The notes beneath the pieces were generated by a model, which saw nothing but the letters and a program-made list of their open reading frames with translations, was not told where the DNA came from and searched no databases. From Bacillota bacterium (GTDB lineage Bacteria; Bacillota; Clostridia; Lachnospirales; Lachnospiraceae): a DNA stretch of 16,830 nucleotides. Positions 6,045 to 14,225 of this stretch are shown one piece after another. The stretch is from assembly GCA_023424235.1 (NCBI GenBank), contig JAFAEB010000105.1, positions 1 to 16,830 on the forward strand, read 5' to 3'. The position numbers and the translations under genes are program-made. How positions within the stretch are numbered: position 1 is the first letter of the stretch; every line of letters starts with the position of its first letter.

Positions 6045-6899
6045 TTACGGAATTAGTGCTATCCAGACATTATAGTCGTCTTGGTATTTACTTATTATTT
6101 CATAAATTGACTTATAAGTTGTTGTGTCCTCAGCAGTATTTAGTGATATAATAATGTCTTTCACTCCTTCATATGTTCTCAATACATATGTTAAGACATC
6201 TTCTATAAGCTCAATCGTACAGCGAGTTTCATATAAGTTTACACAACAGCGCGTATCGATTAATTCATCTATCATCCAAGAATGATTCCTTCTTGATGGC
6301 CCTACTAATGTTTTCCAATATTTATTCTCCTCTATGTGTTTGTATGTTACACAATGGGATAATACATCTCTATCCAAATAAACTTCTTCTTCCATGATTC
6401 TTCCATGATCATCATACTTAAAGCTGCTAATAGCTATCGGTATACCACAGCTATAATTAAAATGTACCTTTTTTACCAGAAGAGTGTTGTTGTAATAATA
6501 CTTTTCTTTATAGGAGCGTTTTTTTTCCATTTGATTTGTAGTTAACCCCGATTCATCCTGGGTAATCGGTGACAAGTAACTATTAGTAACTTCTATTAGT
6601 GTTCCATTCATGTCATAGATATTATCATACACACGTTCAGTTACATGGGTACTTATAATATCTTTAGAGACTATATCATAGAGATTAAAGGTTTCTTTTT
6701 GATAAGATAGATTTCCTTTATTATCATACTCATTCTGTATAATGTTCCTATCAAACAATACTCTATCCTTATCATAAGTCTCTCTACTTACCATATCACC
6801 TTTATGATTATACTGATAGATAACTTCTCTTATGTATTCACTGTCCTGTGTAAGATGGCGAATAATGTTACCATATTTATCTCTCTCTATTGTTATCAT
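6045..6899 (-). CDS. YD-repeat-like cytoplasmic protein of unknown function
   Basis: This 284-residue protein has spaced YD/RHS-like motifs: DKYGNIIRH (7-15), YNHKGDMVS (30-38), YDNKGNLSY (58-66), YDMNGTLIE (95-103) and YDDHGRIME (162-170). There are irregular spacers between them. From about residue 200 the repeats stop and a separate, non-repeat end follows (WMIDELIDTRCCVNLYETRC, then a helix-strand pattern ending VWIALIP). There is no signal peptide, membrane helix or typical toxin tip, and the length is far below secreted Rhs proteins. The ATG at 6897-6899 has a near-perfect AAGGAGGAG ribosome site. It begins directly after the pur-operon terminator. The function cannot be assigned; binding of a partner through the repeats is only an inference. 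Confidence 0.78.
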   Translation of the reverse strand: MITIERDKYGNIIRHLTQDSEYIREVIYQYNHKGDMVSRETYDKDRVLFDRNIIQNEYDNKGNLSYQKETFNLYDIVSKDIISTHVTERVYDNIYDMNGTLIEVTNSYLSPITQDESGLTTNQMEKKRSYKEKYYYNNTLLVKKVHFNYSCGIPIAISSFKYDDHGRIMEEEVYLDRDVLSHCVTYKHIEENKYWKTLVGPSRRNHSWMIDELIDTRCCVNLYETRCTIELIEDVLTYVLRTYEGVKDIIISLNTAEDTTTYKSIYEIISKYQDDYNVWIALIP

Positions 6900-6925
6900 T
6901 TCTCCTCCTTGGATAATAATACAAG

Positions 6926-6972
6926 AAGCTTACTTTATTATCTATGTCTGTCATTGATAACAAAGTAAGCTT
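6926..6972 (-). terminator. terminator of the purC-purF-purB operon
   Basis: The 17-bp arms (6926-6942 and 6956-6972, a single mismatch) enclose a 13-base loop. On the minus strand a T-rich tail (CTTCTTGTATTATTATCC) follows and runs straight into the ribosome site of the YD-repeat gene. It may also act on the plus strand. Confidence 0.75.
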
Positions 6973-7047
6973 AATTTATTTATTCTATTCTCTATTCTGT
7001 GATTTTAGTTCCTATACTAATCTATATCTGGGATAAAACACTCTTTC

Positions 7048-8481
7048 TTACACGGTTATCTTAGCTACCATTCCAAGTTCATCCTTATGAGCATTTAGAA
7101 TTGGATAGATAACATCATTTAAGAAGTCTTCTACTTGTTCTTTTGCTCTACCAGTGTATTTTTTAGGATCCATCGTCTCTTTTAGTTCTTCTAATGTCAT
7201 ATTAAAGGCAGGATCTGCTGCAATTAATTCTAGAAGATTGTTCTCAAGACCAAGTTCCTTTACATTCTTTCCAGCTTCCATAGATAATACACGAATTTTT
7301 TCATGTAATTCCTGTCTATCTCCACCAGCCTTTACTGCATCCATCATAATGTTTTCTGTTGCCATAAATGGAAGTTCAGACATAAGTCTCTTTTCTATTA
7401 CCTTCTCATATACCACTAATCCATCTACAACATTTAGGTATAAATCAAGGATTCCGTCCACAGCTAAGAAGGCTTCTGGAATACTTATTCTTTTATTCGC
7501 GGAATCATCTAGCGTTCTTTCAAACCATTGTGTAGAGGAGGTAATCGCAGGATTCAGGGCATCTACCATAACATAACGAGCTAGAGAGGCAATTCTCTCA
7601 CTTCTCATTGGGTTACGTTTATATGCCATAGCAGAAGATCCAATTTGATTTTTTTCAAATGGTTCTTCAATCTCTTTTAAATGTTGTAATAAACGAATGT
7701 CGTTAGAGAATTTATGAGCACTTGCTGCTATTCCACTTAAGATATTTAATACTCTAGTATCTACTTTACGAGAATAAGTTTGTCCAGATACGGGAACTGC
7801 TGAAGAAAATCCCATCTTTTTAGCAATTATTCTATCTAGATTCTTAATCTTTTCATGATCCCCATCAAACAATTCTAAGAAGCTTGCTTGAGTACCAGTA
7901 GTACCTTTCGAACCCAATAATTCCATGGAATCAATGATGTAGTTTAAGTCATCAAGATCATATTTTAATTCCATTAACCACAAAGACGCTCTCTTTCCTA
8001 CCGTAGTAGGCTGAGCTGGTTGAAAATGAGTAAATGCTAAGGTTGGTAGCTCTCTATAACGATAAGAGAACTCTGCTAATTTATTCATTACATTTAGTAG
8101 CTTTTTACGTACTAAAACAAGAGCATTGGTCATAACGATAATATCCGTATTGTCACCAACATAACAAGAAGTTGCCCCAAGATGTATGATTCCTTTTGCA
8201 CTAGGACATTGTTCTCCATAAGCAAATACATGGGACATTACATCATGACGTACTTCCTTTTCTCTTTGCTTTGCTACTTCGTAATTGATATCATCTTGAT
8301 ATTTTTTTAATTCATCAATTTGTTCCTCTGTAATATTAAGTCCTAATTCTTTCTCAGCTTCTGCCAGCGCAATCCATAACTTTCTCCATGTTTTAAACTT
8401 CATATCAGGTGAAAAGATATATTGCATTTCACGACTTGCGTATCGTTCTGACAAGGGGCTTATATATTTATCATTACTCAT
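7048..8481 (-). CDS. purB: adenylosuccinate lyase
   Basis: PurB cleaves SAICAR to AICAR in IMP synthesis and adenylosuccinate to AMP, releasing fumarate each time. The 477 residues show the fumarase/aspartase superfamily blocks: HDVMSH (79-84), TSCYVGDNTD (104-113), THFQPAQPTT (151-160) with a catalytic His, and the signature loop GSSAMAYKRNPM (281-292). The length is typical of the clostridial form. I start at ATG 8479-8481 (MSNDKYISPL) with TGGAGG about 6 nt upstream. The frame stays open for 38 more codons to 8595, but that part is not family sequence and overlaps the purB promoter. It is the third gene of the purC-purF-purB order. Confidence 0.96.
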   Translation of the reverse strand: MSNDKYISPLSERYASREMQYIFSPDMKFKTWRKLWIALAEAEKELGLNITEEQIDELKKYQDDINYEVAKQREKEVRHDVMSHVFAYGEQCPSAKGIIHLGATSCYVGDNTDIIVMTNALVLVRKKLLNVMNKLAEFSYRYRELPTLAFTHFQPAQPTTVGKRASLWLMELKYDLDDLNYIIDSMELLGSKGTTGTQASFLELFDGDHEKIKNLDRIIAKKMGFSSAVPVSGQTYSRKVDTRVLNILSGIAASAHKFSNDIRLLQHLKEIEEPFEKNQIGSSAMAYKRNPMRSERIASLARYVMVDALNPAITSSTQWFERTLDDSANKRISIPEAFLAVDGILDLYLNVVDGLVVYEKVIEKRLMSELPFMATENIMMDAVKAGGDRQELHEKIRVLSMEAGKNVKELGLENNLLELIAADPAFNMTLEELKETMDPKKYTGRAKEQVEDFLNDVIYPILNAHKDELGMVAKITV

Positions 8482-8523
8482 GGTAACCTCCAGTATTTTA
8501 TCAGTTTGTTTTCCATTCCATAG

Positions 8524-8550
8524 ATTATACCATAGATGTTTATTTTTCAA
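8524..8550 (-). promoter_or_regulatory. internal purB promoter with extended -10
   Basis: The minus strand shows TGG-TATAAT (TATAAT at 8524-8529, the TG element at 8531-8532) and a TTGAAA -35-like element at 8545-8550 with a short 15-bp spacer, which the extended -10 can compensate. Transcription would start near 8517, about 36 nt before the purB ATG. Confidence 0.6.
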
Positions 8551-8606
8551 TACAATTTTATACTTTTTATGCCAATATAAATAAGCTATATTCATTTTAA
8601 CTCTAT

Positions 8607-10052
8607 TTATTTCTCATATTCACCACGAATATCTTCTTTGGGTGGTGTAATCGGATAATTACCAGTAAAGCATGCATCACAATATCCTTTATCACCTTTT
8701 ATTAATTCACTTAAGCGATCTACTCCAAGATATCCAAGGGAATCTGCCCCAATCACTTTACATATCTCATCTACCGTATGATTATGAGCAATTAACTGTT
8801 CATTCGATGGTACATCTGTTCCAAAATAGCAAGGATACAAGTATGGTGGTGAGCTGACTCTTACATGAACTTCTGTAGCACCAGCATTTTTTAACATACG
8901 TACAATTCTCTCCGAAGTTGTCCCTCGTACTATGGAGTCATCTATCATAATAATTCGTTTTCCTTTAACAACATCGGTAAGTACATTTAGTTTAATTTTT
9001 ACGCTAGATTCTCTCATGGATTGTTTTGGCTTTATAAAGGTACGCCCTACATAACTGTTTTTTACAAATGCAGTAGCATACTGTATTCCGGATTCAAATG
9101 AATATCCCATCGCAGCTGCATTACCAGAATCAGGAACCCCTACTACTAGATCTGCATCCACAGGATATGTTTGGGCTAGTATTCTACCAGCCATAATTCT
9201 AGAATTATATACACTAACATTATCTAACTTACTATCAAGTCTTGCGAAATAGATATATTCAAAAATACATTTCGCCGTCTTAGGCTGAGTCATGGATAAA
9301 TCGGAATGAATACCCTCTTTATCAATCATAACAACCTCACCAGGCAATACATCTCGAATAAATTCTGCATCAACCGCATCAAGAGCACAGCTTTCAGATG
9401 CTAATACATAAGTATTATCACCTCTTTTTCCAATACATAAAGGTCTAAAACCAAAGGGATCCCTAGCACCAATTAATTTTCTTGGACTCATAATTACTAA
9501 AGAATACGCACCACTTAGTTTTTGCATTGCGTTTGTAACAGCTTCTTCTACACTTTTAGATTGCAAACGTTCTCTTGCAATCAGATAAGCAATCACTTCT
9601 GAATCTATCGTTGTTTGAAAAATAGCTCCAGTATAAGCAAGTTCATCTCTAAGTTCTAGAGCATTAATTAAATTACCGTTATGCGCTAGAGCAAGGGTTC
9701 CCTTAACATAATTAAGCACTAGAGGTTGTGTATTCTCAGGAATACTTCCTCCTGCTGTCGAGTATCTTACATGCCCCACTCCTATATTACCCTTAAGTGT
9801 ATTAAGATTCTCAGGTGTAAATACTTCATTTACTAGTCCCATTCCTTTACAGGCCTTAACTTTACCCTTAGGACCAAAGGTATCACTTACTGCAATACCA
9901 CAGCTTTCTTGCCCTCTATGTTGAAGAGCAAATAAGCCATAATAGATGGATTCTGCTATATCATTCCCATTAAAATCATAAATACCAAAAACACCACATT
10001 CTTCACCAAGGCCACTTGTTTCATAATTATTCATATCATTGCTATTATTCAT
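8607..10052 (-). CDS. purF: amidophosphoribosyltransferase, Fe-S type
   Basis: PurF makes 5-phosphoribosylamine from PRPP and glutamine, the committed step of purine synthesis. The start is ATG 10050-10052 with AAAGGA 7 nt upstream; a longer GTG start would overlap that ribosome site. The product has an 18-residue propeptide ending GLGEE and then Cys19, which becomes the N-terminal glutaminase nucleophile (CGVFGIYD). The class II glutaminase domain continues with RGQES, GHVRYST and HNGNL. The phosphoribosyltransferase part has VVGVPDSGNAAA and the PRPP loop RIIMIDDSIVRGTTS (366-380). The four cysteines that hold the 4Fe-4S cluster in the B. subtilis type are present at 262, 408, 458 and 461, so an oxygen-sensitive cluster is expected. 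The total of 481 residues is normal. Confidence 0.96.
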   Translation of the reverse strand: MNNSNDMNNYETSGLGEECGVFGIYDFNGNDIAESIYYGLFALQHRGQESCGIAVSDTFGPKGKVKACKGMGLVNEVFTPENLNTLKGNIGVGHVRYSTAGGSIPENTQPLVLNYVKGTLALAHNGNLINALELRDELAYTGAIFQTTIDSEVIAYLIARERLQSKSVEEAVTNAMQKLSGAYSLVIMSPRKLIGARDPFGFRPLCIGKRGDNTYVLASESCALDAVDAEFIRDVLPGEVVMIDKEGIHSDLSMTQPKTAKCIFEYIYFARLDSKLDNVSVYNSRIMAGRILAQTYPVDADLVVGVPDSGNAAAMGYSFESGIQYATAFVKNSYVGRTFIKPKQSMRESSVKIKLNVLTDVVKGKRIIMIDDSIVRGTTSERIVRMLKNAGATEVHVRVSSPPYLYPCYFGTDVPSNEQLIAHNHTVDEICKVIGADSLGYLGVDRLSELIKGDKGYCDACFTGNYPITPPKEDIRGEYEK

Positions 10053-10098
10053 ACTAGTTCCTTTCTTCTTCACATAACTATTTCGGTTATTAAAGGAG

Positions 10099-10133
10099 AG
10101 AAAGGGGTTGCCACATTTGTAGCAATCCCTTCT
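10099..10133 (-). terminator. attenuator-like hairpin between purC and purF
   Basis: The arms GGGGTTGC (10104-10111) and GCAATCCC (10122-10129) pair with one mismatch. With a bulge, the stem extends through AGAAA/TTCT. On the minus strand a pyrimidine-rich tail (CCCCTTTCTCTCCTTT) follows the stem. It lies between the purC stop and the purF start and could reduce read-through or stabilise the purC end. Confidence 0.45.
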
Positions 10134-10137
10134 TTAT

Positions 10138-10842
10138 CTATAGACCTAAGCGTGTGAACACTTCCTTATAAGCATCTTCAATTTGACCTAGATCTCTTCT
10201 AAAGCGATCTTTGTCTAACTTTTCTCTTGTTTTAATATCCCATAGTCTACAAGTGTCAGGAGAAATTTCATCCGCTAAAATGATTTCCCCATTCGCTCTA
10301 CCAAACTCTATTTTAAAATCAATTAATTCGATTCCACATTCTTCAAAATAAGCTTTTAATACCTCATTCACTTTAAAGGTATATTCTGTAATTTTATCAA
10401 TTTCTTCTCTCGTAGCAAGACCTAATGCAAGAGCATAGTAATCATTAATCATAGGGTCTCCTAAATCGTCATTCTTATAACTAAACTCTAATGTAGGACA
10501 AAGTAACTTAATTCCTTCCTCCATACCTAATTTTTTTGCAAAACTTCCTGCTGAAACATTACGAACGATAACTTCAAGGGGAACAATTTCAACTTTTTTT
10601 ACAAGAGTTTCTCTATCACTTAGTTCTTCTATAAAGTGAGTTGGAACACCTTTGTCTTCAAGAAGTTTAAACACATGATTGGACATTCTATTATTAATAA
10701 CACCTTTGCCTATAATCGTACCTTTTTTTTGACCATTAAATGCAGTCGCATCATCTTTATATTCAACGATATATTGATCCTCATTATCTGTATAATATAC
10801 TTTTTTGGCTTTTCCTTCATATAACATGTCTAACTTGTTCAT
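10138..10842 (-). CDS. purC: SAICAR synthetase
   Basis: PurC joins CAIR and aspartate with ATP to give SAICAR, the substrate of PurB. The 234-residue length is usual for the single-domain bacterial enzyme. Seen are the N-terminal YEGKAKKVY (8-16) that binds ATP, KGVINNRMSNHVF, PLEVIVRN(V)SAGSF (85-98, signature 1), and LIDFKIEFGR followed by LADEISPDTCRLWD (signature 2). The end REKLDKDRFRRDLG is typical. The ATG at 10840-10842 is preceded by AGGAG about 7 nt away. It is the first gene of the operon, 85 nt before purF, behind a promoter at 10912-10939. Confidence 0.96.
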   Translation of the reverse strand: MNKLDMLYEGKAKKVYYTDNEDQYIVEYKDDATAFNGQKKGTIIGKGVINNRMSNHVFKLLEDKGVPTHFIEELSDRETLVKKVEIVPLEVIVRNVSAGSFAKKLGMEEGIKLLCPTLEFSYKNDDLGDPMINDYYALALGLATREEIDKITEYTFKVNEVLKAYFEECGIELIDFKIEFGRANGEIILADEISPDTCRLWDIKTREKLDKDRFRRDLGQIEDAYKEVFTRLGL

Positions 10843-10911
10843 CCCTAACTCCTATCTGCGTTTAACGCGAATGATTTGTCATGCGATAAGATATAAGTTC
10901 GTCCACTTATT

Positions 10912-10939
10912 ATTATAACAAATTAAATAATTACCGCAA
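10912..10939 (-). promoter_or_regulatory. promoter of the purine operon, proximal
   Basis: The minus strand has TTGCGG (10934-10939), a 16-bp spacer and an extended -10, TGT-TATAAT (TATAAT at 10912-10917). This gives a leader of about 65 nt before purC. Confidence 0.6.
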
Positions 10940-11057
10940 GAATTTTTTATTGGTTTCATACTTATTAAATTAAATTCAACTATTTTCTGATAATTTATTT
11001 TTCTTACTATCATTTTCACTGGAATGGAGAGTCTTATTCCCTACTCCTTACTTTTTC

Positions 11058-11086
11058 ATTGTATCGTTTTCTTCTAAAAAAATCAA
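11058..11086 (-). promoter_or_regulatory. second, distal promoter upstream of purC
   Basis: TTGATT (11081-11086), a 17-bp spacer and TACAAT (11058-11063) on the minus strand would give a leader of about 210 nt. No ribosome site with a real gene follows before purC. The remainder of the gene-less stretch 10843-11289 shows no riboswitch I can recognise. Confidence 0.45.
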
Positions 11087-11137
11087 CGAGAGAACTTAAG
11101 CATTCCCATTAATTAATTTTACCATATTAATTATCAC

Positions 11138-11166
11138 TACTTATAAGTGAGTTTTATTTATAAGTA
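11138..11166. repeat. 9-bp inverted repeat upstream of the distal pur promoter
   Basis: TACTTATAA (11138-11146) and TTATAAGTA (11158-11166) are perfect complements with 11 bases between. The left arm lies within a 10-bp palindrome, ACTTATAAGT (11139-11148). It could be an operator, but the AT content makes chance a real alternative. Confidence 0.3.
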
Positions 11167-11284
11167 ATAAAGTGCTATTATCAGATTATATAAGTTGAAT
11201 CTATTCGTTAGGAAAAAGAAGTTTAGACTTATGCTAGGTATGCATTCTCACGGAGTACTTTTATATCGCATAACTCCTATGATA

Positions 11285-11331
11285 TAAAAATAGCTTCACC
11301 AATCAGATTAAGATTCGATTGATGAAGCTAT
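11285..11331 (-). terminator. terminator of the GH94 phosphorylase gene
   Basis: The 15-bp arms (11290-11304 and 11317-11331, one mismatch) enclose a 12-base loop. On the minus strand, TTTTT (11285-11289) follows the stem. It begins just after the stop codon at 11338. Confidence 0.88.
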
Positions 11332-11337
11332 CATTTA

Positions 11338-13734
11338 TTAAGACATAATTAATACTACTTCATTTTCCACAAGCATATCTACTTCGGCTATATAGTTACT
11401 TTCTAATTTCTTACCATTTAGGTAGCATTCTTTATAACCACCTTCTGCACCATTTGGATTTTGAACTATAATATGAAGTTTTTTACCACGGAATACTTTA
11501 TCAATGGTAAACTCACTCCAATCACTTGGTACACTAGGAGCAATGAGTAATCCATGTAAGTCAGGTCTCATACCAAGTATTCCTTCTACACATCCTACCA
11601 TAACAGTGGATGCTGTTCCTGTTAACCAGTGAACATGGGAGCGTCCTTCAAATGGGCTATCTGTAGCTTCCGTAAACTGTCCATGTACATATGGCTCTAA
11701 TACGCGGATATCTGCTCTATCATTCATAGCTGCTGGTGAACTTTCCATAAAATACTCAAATGCACGATTACCATGACCCATAAGAGCCTCAGCTAAAATA
11801 ATCCAGCCTTGTGGTTGTGAGAAGATACCCCCATTTTCTTTTGTAGATGGATTAAATAAGATTGCAAGGGCTCCATCAAAAGCATGATCCACGTAGGAAG
11901 GTGCCATTACCCTAACACCATATGGTGTATTTAGTTCTCTGTGTACCGATTCAAGAGCAAGTTTGGCTTGTTCTTTCGTAGCCAATCCACTAATGACTGA
12001 CCAGGATTGTGGATTTAACCACATATTTGCTTCTGGATCATGTTTGCTTCCTATAACTTTACCATCTTCTTTGATACCACGAATATACCTGTCTTCTTCC
12101 CAACATATTGTCTGTATAATATCTCCTAACTCTGGTTGTACCTTATCTAAATACTGAATATACTCCTTATCTTCTTTATATTCAGCGAAGCCTTTTAAGA
12201 TAGTCATTGCATAGTATAACTGTAAGGCAACGAAAGTGGATTCCCCTTTCTTACCAAGTCTTAAGCAGTCATTCCAGTCAGCATGAAGTCCTGCTGGCAT
12301 CTTATGATCCCCTAGTCTTTCCATGGAGAACTGTATCGCTCTTTGCAAATGGTTATAAACACTTCCTTCTCCACCATTCGCATATAAAATCTCTTCATCT
12401 AAAAATTCTTTGTTACCTGTTTCCGCTATGTATTTTAATACGGTTGGGAATAACCATAAGGCATCATCTGCACGATATGCTGGATGTCCAGTTGCCTGTA
12501 CATAGGAAGCGTCATCTGGCGTATCTTCATGTCCAGCATTATGATTAAATTTAACCAGTGGAAGCCCTCCCCCATTGTCTACTTGAGCGGATAACATAAA
12601 TCGAATCTTATCTGCTGCCATATCTGGATCAAGGTGGATAATACCTTGAATGTCTTGTACCGTATCACGATACCCATAACCATTACGTAGCCCACAATAC
12701 ATAAAAGAGGCAGCACGTGACCATATAAAAGTAATAAAACACTGATATGCATTCCAAGTATTAATCATGGCATTAAACTCATTACTTGGAGTTTTAACTT
12801 GGAAGTTATGAAGCTTTTGATGCCAATAGGTTTTTAATTCATCTAATTCACTTTCAATGACATCTAAATTTTGATAGGAGTCAAGTATCTTAGCAGACTC
12901 TTTGTCATTATATCCACCAAGCACAAAAGCAATTTCTTTTGTTTCTCCTGCTTCTAATTCTAAGATAGTATGAAGGGCACCACATCCGTTGGAGTTATAA
13001 TTAAGTGTATTATCACATTCCCCACGCTCTACTGCAATGGGATTACCATAACTACGATATCTGCCAAGGAAGGCGGACTTATCACCATTATAGGAAGCTA
13101 CATTAGAACCAACCATACCAAAGAAGCGTTCTTTGTAGTTTGTACCTTCTGCATTTTTTCCAGTATTCTCATTAATCGTTTGTAATATTTTATTGCCTTT
13201 AAAGTATGTTTTAGTAATAAATAAAGTATATTGTAAATTTACTTGGTCATTTTCATAGTTATTTTCATTGGTAAATTCTATGAAACCAAAGGTGGATATG
13301 CTTCTCTTCTTATCACTTGTATTGGTAACTTTAAGTCTCCATACCTCATAGGTTTTATTTAGTGGTACATAATATAGTGCTTCTGATTTAATCCCTTTGT
13401 ATTCTGCCATTAATTTTGTATATGCAGTACCATGATGGCACTCACTTTTATATTCCTCTAAGTTTTTACCTACTGGTTGCCAGGAAGCAGACCAATAGTC
13501 ACCTGTCTCATCATCTCTAAGATATATATATCTACCAGGTTTGTCTTCACTATTAAATATGTATCTTGTAATTCTACCGTTTGCACCACTTTTAATAAAG
13601 CTATATCCTCCAGCATTATTGGATATAATTGCACCATATTCTGGGGAACCTAAATAGTTTGCCCATGGTGCAGGAGTATCCGGTCTTGTTATGACATATT
13701 CTTTCTTTGACTCATCAAAATAACCATAATTCAT
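11338..13734 (-). CDS. GH94 disaccharide phosphorylase (cellobiose/chitobiose/laminaribiose group)
   Basis: GH94 enzymes split a beta-linked disaccharide with phosphate, giving alpha-glucose-1-phosphate (or a related sugar phosphate) and a free sugar, which saves ATP in anaerobes. The 798-residue length fits the cellobiose/chitobiose subgroup, not the roughly 980-residue cellodextrin phosphorylases. Seen are the N-terminal beta-sandwich start (GYFDESKKEYVITRPDTPAP), GYGYRDTVQD (352-361) with the phosphate-side Arg, ADWNDC (485-490) with the catalytic Asp, and HWLTGTAST (702-710). Residue 640 is Gln in GGIFSQPQGW, where cellobiose and chitobiose phosphorylases known to me have a phosphate-binding His. 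There is no signal peptide, so it is cytoplasmic. The ATG at 13732-13734 is preceded by AAAGGAG 8 nt away; the frame extends 18 codons further but lacks a ribosome site. The exact substrate is not decided. Confidence 0.92.
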   Translation of the reverse strand: MNYGYFDESKKEYVITRPDTPAPWANYLGSPEYGAIISNNAGGYSFIKSGANGRITRYIFNSEDKPGRYIYLRDDETGDYWSASWQPVGKNLEEYKSECHHGTAYTKLMAEYKGIKSEALYYVPLNKTYEVWRLKVTNTSDKKRSISTFGFIEFTNENNYENDQVNLQYTLFITKTYFKGNKILQTINENTGKNAEGTNYKERFFGMVGSNVASYNGDKSAFLGRYRSYGNPIAVERGECDNTLNYNSNGCGALHTILELEAGETKEIAFVLGGYNDKESAKILDSYQNLDVIESELDELKTYWHQKLHNFQVKTPSNEFNAMINTWNAYQCFITFIWSRAASFMYCGLRNGYGYRDTVQDIQGIIHLDPDMAADKIRFMLSAQVDNGGGLPLVKFNHNAGHEDTPDDASYVQATGHPAYRADDALWLFPTVLKYIAETGNKEFLDEEILYANGGEGSVYNHLQRAIQFSMERLGDHKMPAGLHADWNDCLRLGKKGESTFVALQLYYAMTILKGFAEYKEDKEYIQYLDKVQPELGDIIQTICWEEDRYIRGIKEDGKVIGSKHDPEANMWLNPQSWSVISGLATKEQAKLALESVHRELNTPYGVRVMAPSYVDHAFDGALAILFNPSTKENGGIFSQPQGWIILAEALMGHGNRAFEYFMESSPAAMNDRADIRVLEPYVHGQFTEATDSPFEGRSHVHWLTGTASTVMVGCVEGILGMRPDLHGLLIAPSVPSDWSEFTIDKVFRGKKLHIIVQNPNGAEGGYKECYLNGKKLESNYIAEVDMLVENEVVLIMS

Positions 13735-13809
13735 ATCTTTGTCTCCTTTGATTTCTGAATTTAATTTACTTGTTCCTCTTAATATCAAACCTATTTCTCA
13801 TATTTCCCA

Positions 13810-13864
13810 ATTATAATTTACCATATATAAAATGCATTAACAATGTAAAATATTATATGCATTT
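13810..13864 (-). promoter_or_regulatory. probable GH94 promoter region with an inverted repeat
   Basis: The minus strand has TATAAT at 13810-13815, about 75 bp before the ATG, with a poor -35. A second TATAAT lies at 13852-13857. An 8-bp inverted repeat (AAATGCAT 13830-13837 and ATGCATTT 13857-13864, 19 bp apart) overlaps this second -10 and could be a regulator site. Which -10 is used cannot be told. Confidence 0.3.
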
Positions 13865-13939
13865 GTGTTATATTTTTTATTGTATTAAACATAAAAGTCT
13901 TCTGCACTATTTCATCTTATACTTGATTCGAAGTAATTT

Positions 13940-13946
13940 CCTATAA
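13940..13946. repeat. left copy of the candidate target duplication CCTATAA
   Basis: Seven bases identical to 14226-14232 on the other side of the palindromic element. Because TATA is self-complementary, part of this match may belong to the inverted arms instead. Confidence 0.35.
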
Positions 13947-14225
13947 GGATTCAGGTGTCAAAAGCATTATAAATCATATAGTGATTTGCACAAAGCAAAA
14001 GAACGAATGCGCCTATTGAAATGCGTTAGATGTTCTTTGCTTTCATAATTTGTGTTATATCGAAAGACAGATCTGTTTGAGTATAGCGAGTTATCTGTCT
14101 TTTGATATGTCTAGCACAAACTATGAAAGTATTAGAACATCTTATGCTTTGAAATCGAAGCAAGAGTCTTTTGACTTTGTGCAAATTACCTTTTATAATC
14201 TAGCTAAAGCTTTTGACACCTGAAA
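13947..14225. mobile_element. MITE-like or fold-back element: one long imperfect palindrome
   Basis: About 279 bp without a gene fold into one nested structure. The ends, TTCAGGTGTCAAAAGC at 13950-13965 and its complement at 14209-14224, match 16 of 16. Inward from there, in order, 13985-13995 pairs with 14175-14185 (11/11), 14028-14036 with 14134-14142 (9/9), 14041-14047 with 14122-14128 (7/7) and 14063-14072 with 14093-14102 (10/10), around a 20-base loop. The direct repeat CCTATAA at 13940-13946 and 14226-14232 looks like a 7-bp target duplication. The element sits between the hslO terminator and the GH94 promoter, a harmless place for an insertion. It encodes no transposase. No second copy is seen in this window. 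Confidence 0.55.

Noticed and set aside
7154..7576. 140-residue plus-strand reading frame
   Set aside because: Lies fully inside purB on the opposite strand, is serine- and isoleucine-rich, has no ribosome site, and is a shadow of the purB codons.
8482..8595. N-terminal extension of purB
   Set aside because: The extra 38 codons are not family sequence, and they contain the -10 element and the SD of the shorter start.
10880..10905. CGAAC and TTCG near the pur promoter as possible PurR boxes
   Set aside because: The two half-sites are spaced about 26 bp, not the 16-17 bp seen in B. subtilis, and the consensus around them is weak.
10879..11013. 44-residue minus-strand frame in the purC leader
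   Set aside because: It has no ribosome site and its codons run through the proximal pur promoter. The composition matches AT-rich non-coding DNA.
11252..11289. Competing hairpins (TTTTATATC/GATATAAAA and GGAGT/ACTCC) after the GH94 terminator
   Set aside because: They lie downstream of a strong terminator with no gene or promoter using them. AT-rich chance pairing is likely.
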